Part shown: positions 7,101 to 9,199 of the stretch, one piece after another
Layout: every line of letters starts with the position of its first letter
How positions within the stretch are numbered: position 1 is the first letter of the stretch
Source of the DNA: Elusimicrobiota bacterium
Lineage (GTDB): Bacteria; Elusimicrobiota; Elusimicrobia; 2-01-FULL-59-12; JACPXA01
Length of the DNA: 9,199 nucleotides
Direction: 5' to 3'
NCBI GenBank assembly: GCA_016196785.1
Contig: JACPXA010000009.1
Coordinates: 1 to 9,199 of the forward strand
Translations under genes and position numbers: made by a program
Notes under the pieces: model-generated
Seen by the model: the letters and a program-made list of their open reading frames with translations, nothing else
What the model was told of the DNA's origin: nothing
The model's database searches: none

Positions 7101-9199
7101 AGCTCCGGGATGGTTTCTGTGGTGCCCGGGTGCGCCCGGAGGGTAGTCGAGGTCTGGCTCAACAGCTCTGCAAGGGCGGTTCGTATCGTTGGCGGCCACG
7201 CCGCGGTGAAACCGCGGAGATATTGTGGGAGTATGTTCGGCGCTTGAGATAGGCTCTGAAGGCATTGCGCCACCGCCTGTTCCCCTTGTCCCGCCATGAA
7301 GTGGGCCAGGGCAAGGAACAACCGATCTCCCCATGCCAGGGTAACAGCCGAATAGCGGTCGAAGATTGAAAGTGCTAGCCGGGGGTCCCCTTGGAGCACC
7401 GCCAGACGTGCCCGTGCGAGATCCCAGGGAATCCGCGCCTGAGGGGTGGTCAGCGTCTTCGTCGCTTCGTCATAGACCGTCTGCGCCTGTCGGAGGTACT
7501 GCTCGGATATCCTCGGCGCGAGGCTGGGGAGCTCGATCCCTGCCGCCACGATCCCGGCAAAGGCGTACGTCTCCATCCTGCCCACCGTGTTCCCCGGTTT
7601 CTTTAAGTGGGAGACCAATCCAGCCGGGAAGTCATTGACGAGCACGGCGAGGTAGGCCATATCGTGTGCAATGGAGGCCGGTGCATCCGGCCACACTGGG
7701 GTGAGTGCTGAGAAGACATCCTTAAGCGCTTCGTATGCGCGGCGTCGCTTGGCCCGCTCTTGGGTCAAGCATAGCAAATGGAGCTTGGCGGTCTGAACGA
7801 GCTGATTCCAGGCATCTTGCAGTGACTCATGTTCCTCGGGGAAATGTTTGAGAAGCAGGCGAAGCGCGCCCACGGCTTCCTCGAACGCCCCCGCGTGGTC
7901 TCCCGAGGATTTTGTGGCAATGAGATACTGGACTTCATAGTAGCGCCAGAGGCGGAGTAATTTTTTTTGCTCCTGTACTCCGACTGTGGGGAGGTCTTTA
8001 TCGGCGGGGGCTTTCCCAAACCGTTCCAGAGCCTGTCTTACATCTGTGATATGACTTCTAGGGTTCTCCACCGCCGGAGCCATCTGATGTTTTCGGAGAT
8101 CGTACATCAACGCATTCGCTTTGTAGAGCGAAAGGTGACATACCACCCAGCAGCGAAACAGATCTCCACTCTCAGGGGTACCGGCTGTTCGGTGAAGGTC
8201 TTTTTGGACCTGTGCCACCTCCGCCTTCAGCTCTTGTTCGGCTCTGGCAAAGTCCTTCGCCACGGCGTCAACGATCTCGGTCAAGGCCGGGTACTGAGCG
8301 GCGCGGTGGAGGCGCGCTCGTTGATCATCCGTGATTTCGAACCCCCCATCCAGGGTGAGATCATCGTCAAAGGGTTTGATAAGATCACGCTTGGCAAGTC
8401 TCGCAAAGGCGCGACGAATGAGGAGTTGTCCCAAAACCATCTTCTTTCCGACTGGAGGGAGATAGCCTAAGACACGGCCCAGTTGTTGATAGGCTTTCTC
8501 TTCATCTTGTAATAGCAATTCGGCACGGCGGATTCGTTCATCCAACTCATCATCGTGGATCGGTTCGGTAATGATCCATTGGAGGTCCTTAAGCATTTGT
8601 TCCTTGCGTTCGTCATATTCTCGTTGAATTTCTGATCGCCTTTTCTGTATGCCCAGAAATGCCGCGAACGACAGCGTTCCGAGCTGCACGAACCATCCTA
8701 TCAGGGGGATGAGCAGTGCCATGACGGTGAGTGCGAGGACCTGATGGGGAGCCTTTGATTGCTGGGGCCAAGTGCTCGGTCGAGAGGAAGTGAGAAGCAT
8801 GTGTCGAAATGGGCCGCTCTCGAACATATCGAGGGGTTGGATATCGGCCAATGGGCGAGGCGATCCTTCCCGAGGGACGGAGACCGCGGTCAGACGGCCT
8901 TTCCCCAAATCTATCGAATAACGGCGGAATCCAGGGGAAGGGAAGCCCTCCTCTGGAGGGACCGGCGATTCTGCGATATGGAATCCGGAGACCCCATAGG
9001 TACTCGCGAGCGCCGTTGGGTTGACCGGGGGAGACGTTGCCGGCATCGAAAGAAGCCCTTCCTCGACGGCGAATGGGAGCATGAGTTCCACGGTGAGCAG
9101 TTTGCGCGTCGTCTGACCGCTGACGGAGTGGACGTACGCCGGATCGAGGCTGCGGGTGGCGGCGAGGAAGGCGGTTTCTCCGCCCAAGACCTGTTCTAA
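1133..9199 (-). CDS. giant membrane-anchored TPR-rich superfamily 1 (Upf1/Dna2-like) helicase/ATPase, 5' partial
   Basis: One open frame runs from the right edge to TAG 1135-1133. Numbering here counts from TTG at 9187. Codons upstream of it remain open and mostly end in G or C, so the true start is probably outside. A purine-rich AGGAAGG (9063-9057) 10 bases before ATG 9046 offers an alternative start. In order: N-terminal segment (1-148); hydrophobic segment (about 149-180) followed by basic KRRSEIQR; charged helical, probably coiled-coil region (about 181-235); long helical/TPR-like solenoid (about 410-1640, for example 589-660, 1040-1060, 1126-1193); beta-rich piece starting FRIGDTF (about 1717-1770), possibly a Upf1-type domain 1B; helicase core. 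Core motifs: Walker A GYPGSGKTT (Lys1845), motif Ia-like LLLAQQQETVNRL, Walker B AIDEGG (Asp1999-Glu2000), motif III GDQNQVTPFG (2026-2035), SWRFFP (Arg2100), VITPYDAQ (about 2216-2223), motif V GRGVQGAE (Gln2408), motif VI NVMLSRQ (Arg2443). A second membrane segment spans 2555-2576, then a 108-residue tail. ATP hydrolysis and nucleic-acid translocation are inferred from motifs; substrate and function are unknown. No nuclease domain was recognised. Confidence 0.85.
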   Translation of the reverse strand, partial: LEQVLGGETAFLAATRSLDPAYVHSVSGQTTRKLLTVELMLPFAVEEGLLSMPATSPPVNPTALASTYGVSGFHIAESPVPPEEGFPSPGFRRYSIDLGKGRLTAVSVPREGSPRPLADIQPLDMFESGPFRHMLLTSSRPSTWPQQSKAPHQVLALTVMALLIPLIGWFVQLGTLSFAAFLGIQKRRSEIQREYDERKEQMLKDLQWIITEPIHDDELDERIRRAELLLQDEEKAYQQLGRVLGYLPPVGKKMVLGQLLIRRAFARLAKRDLIKPFDDDLTLDGGFEITDDQRARLHRAAQYPALTEIVDAVAKDFARAEQELKAEVAQVQKDLHRTAGTPESGDLFRCWVVCHLSLYKANALMYDLRKHQMAPAVENPRSHITDVRQALERFGKAPADKDLPTVGVQEQKKLLRLWRYYEVQYLIATKSSGDHAGAFEEAVGALRLLLKHFPEEHESLQDAWNQLVQTAKLHLLCLTQERAKRRRAYEALKDVFSALTPVWPDAPASIAHDMAYLAVLVNDFPAGLVSHLKKPGNTVGRMETYAFAGIVAAGIELPSLAPRISEQYLRQAQTVYDEATKTLTTPQARIPWDLARARLAVLQGDPRLALSIFDRYSAVTLAWGDRLFLALAHFMAGQGEQAVAQCLQSLSQAPNILPQYLRGFTAAWPPTIRTALAELLSQTSTTLRAHPGTTETIPELLPIAEASLAALSPPPTIDAEQEEYDRLCRVVPFLGAVADDRVEDNPAEAVSLVTYAIQHNERVETLVASLRKRVPGEELPYLAFTGLQHLLVQGYWRWSYDHWIQCGVVESKEGQWKPALDFIAAFHQPTDNARREEALRHLDLAEQAFKKARKETEEVIQYHKKANRPASQAAKDLIRGDVFSSSLYALQMVLAIAQGNAEQAKTKAEEARRALQQAHRLLKALKTSDDPVSSLAKERALVFKTFQGLATVFARVTGQFIVARDLAFEGLNAWIASAPHAHEAHMVYWGECLSLFSDYVSELGPSEQAELVGRIGATHQRLLQAPCCRYQAPPDLTYHVAELHASIGRLDDALRYYQAARERDTERDTGGRDRLFRLRALFMIILAQHRTDPTDETLSARCEETIVLAGQLSSELPEWQDLTAQARQRIASELLATTAVAQLLLGRRDTAIRLLEQDVKGPPPSLTWEHRLYLIRLYAQTGRLQDAIAQAMIFLRDCTDVKPRVAASTTQLWHEPDRQALQDVFRPFVFDETIAPAHRRAALALVRAMADPQLPSEVMAYLNAHAEESLDWTLERRELLAELARVLPGRPEAAMTISRWQRRLEGEVPTELVTFAGALAEVMEGFRGDWKRRLEELVMGVHKAIGALKPAGKEEPPLAGPHPYELMTAQYQAVGQFLETVPVEERTSLVTLPRYQQLTTGMPAVDQALKYLIEANGQVAKEGRLSHQTFALLKEAQTHLQQATTLIPGDAKNALRQLDWALGRIVTTFQNLEAGQSATVKELEKANELLKPIIPDLVKCVPGTVNSWVQTIAERKQRIKDLLNEADQAEQAARTVQATADQLVSHRDFSNVTLLWGQIEEAWDKTLVPVKTLLSEYDPEHDAALTIKARVAQAYCRYADDLYKGEQWKFAQTVYRKAQRLARDLTTIAEKRNGTKLPVWVTTARTVDRDATAGWALAELTIAIELLYADVQARDARSDIEGDRFHYALMTCSPDHRLTVSSLSRLARGGNGEAGPWDPFESFRIGDTFRLYEAPAQPGPPTRLAMHAVWKVTSRNETSVTLKLAHSERAKELVPAKVPWTGVLGRANASTARQLMIMRILKNNLEKAKMTAASLSTGNRHLDALLNLLPEKAGELLFDTVQGYPGSGKTTILIKEFLKQVLDAHYDQAIEQVTTYYHKNLDPDQRQAVNSTLRILKKRKPGHPFTILLLAQQQETVNRLGADLAEQGIPFIRVGARDEGADIPEAVEASWNNRADSLEALAARPKTMVILSPINSLAGDPAANKFFFPLQGSPRKADVVAIDEGGLCTIPETAMATLYLEDDGELVVVGDQNQVTPFGVGQRRVKEILDDLSKDPDSPEDVKRLTEIIMTVPNLASLEVSGLARIFELHPRQVRRHVLHTSWRFFPQAAGLTSHFYEEPIDPGKAEFLAPWQRRLRLFWVDVPLWQPDELDETLDPEAKALLGTREGRAMFGRKDHSQWKIGTSTFNPGYIQIALDLLYRALNGQPPAIRRFEPDEILVITPYDAQLKAIRAALKVNAVLNEMIVKIPFVIRREADERRLIDANLVEHLRQMLSQILQEWWKERHPDVQNISMKRVQQALEIVGEACQQQSRAILQALQWRGSAGVQVEEIAVQAAAGLSRAFHSALFFVDLPFVQPQELIVGSWKKEGEEQGARLVGQKLALKPKRFITSKNLPLGDGPQLKVTTGRGVQGAEAPLTIAETTRSDPDRDPGMLIYKNLHNVMLSRQLEQLFFIGCRKLLTEMDQAVRSKRPGGAVGPRSLTQYLEDELSLNFAKETSRIYQKAWPYVEKEGTVEQWIPPFNVFNPFLKPISRAKRTNNGRREQWGIAATPLGDWVHGFSLSWAVGVWGLAMVFVMSLLKYRPTPLTWPSATLPRQGRGKHSVPDPVSRALTLKLVLSGLPSTDGQRPPPPELLRLHPYLTTPHEFRRAWTSSTVATNQATARSNSGGLPTPLEQRTRVFLTLKLST
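1150..1179 (-). promoter_or_regulatory. weak sigma70-like promoter candidate upstream of the exported TPR gene
   Basis: On the minus strand, TTGAAC (1179-1174) and TAACAT (1155-1150) are separated by 18 bases, each matching four of six consensus positions. Transcription would start about 10 bases before the GTG at 1133, giving a very short leader without a ribosome site. Such matches occur by chance. If real, it would let the TPR gene be expressed independently of the upstream helicase gene. Confidence 0.18.
1394..1452. repeat. dispersed GC-rich palindromic repeat (REP-like), copy 2
   Basis: This copy has the same orientation and opening pattern as the one at 404-455 (T-run, CCCTCTCCCC, then a G-rich GGGGAGGGTGG arm). 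CCCTCTCCC (1400-1408) pairs with GGGGGAGGG (1414-1422), using one T-G pair. A second, perfect small hairpin follows: TGGCC (1423-1427), GAA loop, GGCCA (1431-1435), then GTGAGGGGGG. It lies in frame inside the 3' part of the giant minus-strand gene (residues about 2580-2597) without introducing a stop. Confidence 0.75.
5992..6015 (-). repeat. 12-base tandem duplication inside the giant gene
   Basis: CGGTATCTCGTT (5992-6003) is repeated exactly at 6004-6015 on the plus strand. On the coding strand it gives the duplicated tetrapeptide ERDT-ERDT (residues about 1058-1065), in a loop between two TPR-like helices. It is in frame and probably tolerated as a linker-length change. Confidence 0.9.
7961..7968 (-). 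other. A8 homopolymer (A_AAA_AAA) in the coding strand, possible slippage site
   Basis: The coding strand reads CAA AAA AAA TTA at codons 407-410, which is an in-frame A AAA AAA heptamer. A -1 shift here would add eight residues (ITPPLALL) and then reach TGA. That would give a product of about 417 residues carrying only the N-terminal segment, the first membrane helix and the helical linker. I did not identify a stimulatory stem-loop or pseudoknot downstream. Programmed use is speculative. Confidence 0.25.

Noticed and set aside
7967..8470. Plus-strand open frame of 167 codons antisense to the giant gene
   Set aside because: It lies wholly opposite a frame with clear helix-forming coding sequence, and its translation shows no recognisable domain. 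It is explained as a codon-bias shadow.
1133..9187. Frameshift or fusion artefact joining a TPR gene to a separate helicase gene
   Set aside because: The frame is continuous for more than 8 kb with consistent amino-acid texture across the junction, and no internal stop or abrupt codon-use change was seen. Only the last about 108 codons look different.
8759..9199. Plus-strand open frame running off the right edge
   Set aside because: The translation is very rich in Arg, Gly and Glu with no domain, and the opposing minus-strand frame has good codon usage throughout.

Overview
The window is a moderately GC-rich bacterial segment dominated by one giant minus-strand gene. The proline-catabolism dehydrogenase, the exported TPR protein and the GC-rich dispersed palindromes would suit a Gram-negative environmental bacterium. 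A Nitrospirota-like or related lineage is my best guess, but it rests on remembered family resemblance and has low confidence.

Layout: (1) 1-361, plus strand: the C-terminal end of an L-glutamate gamma-semialdehyde dehydrogenase (RocA/PruA class), cut by the left edge. (2) 362-395: a 34-base convergent gap with no feature. (3) 396-1133, minus strand: an exported TPR protein of about 245 residues, resembling the TRAP-transporter T-component (TatT-like) family. Its last residues are encoded by a dispersed GC-rich palindromic repeat. (4) 1133-9199, minus strand: one uninterrupted reading frame of about 2,690 codons, still open at the right edge. It encodes an N-terminal segment, a membrane segment, a very long helical/TPR-like region, a small beta-rich domain, a divergent superfamily 1 (Upf1/Dna2-like) helicase core and a second membrane segment. 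A 108-residue tail that looks like former intergenic DNA follows, and it contains a second copy of the same repeat family.

The two minus-strand genes overlap by one base (TAGTG), so they are probably co-transcribed and translationally coupled. By charge distribution the giant protein would sit in the inner membrane with its N-terminal segment and C-terminal tail outside, and with the TPR-like solenoid and ATPase/helicase in the cytoplasm. The downstream protein would be periplasmic. A membrane-tethered TPR-helicase paired with an exported TPR protein is the unusual element here. I do not recognise it as a named system. I see no nuclease, methylase or protease motif that would assign it firmly to defence. 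The plus-strand frames opposite the giant gene look like shadows of its codon bias.
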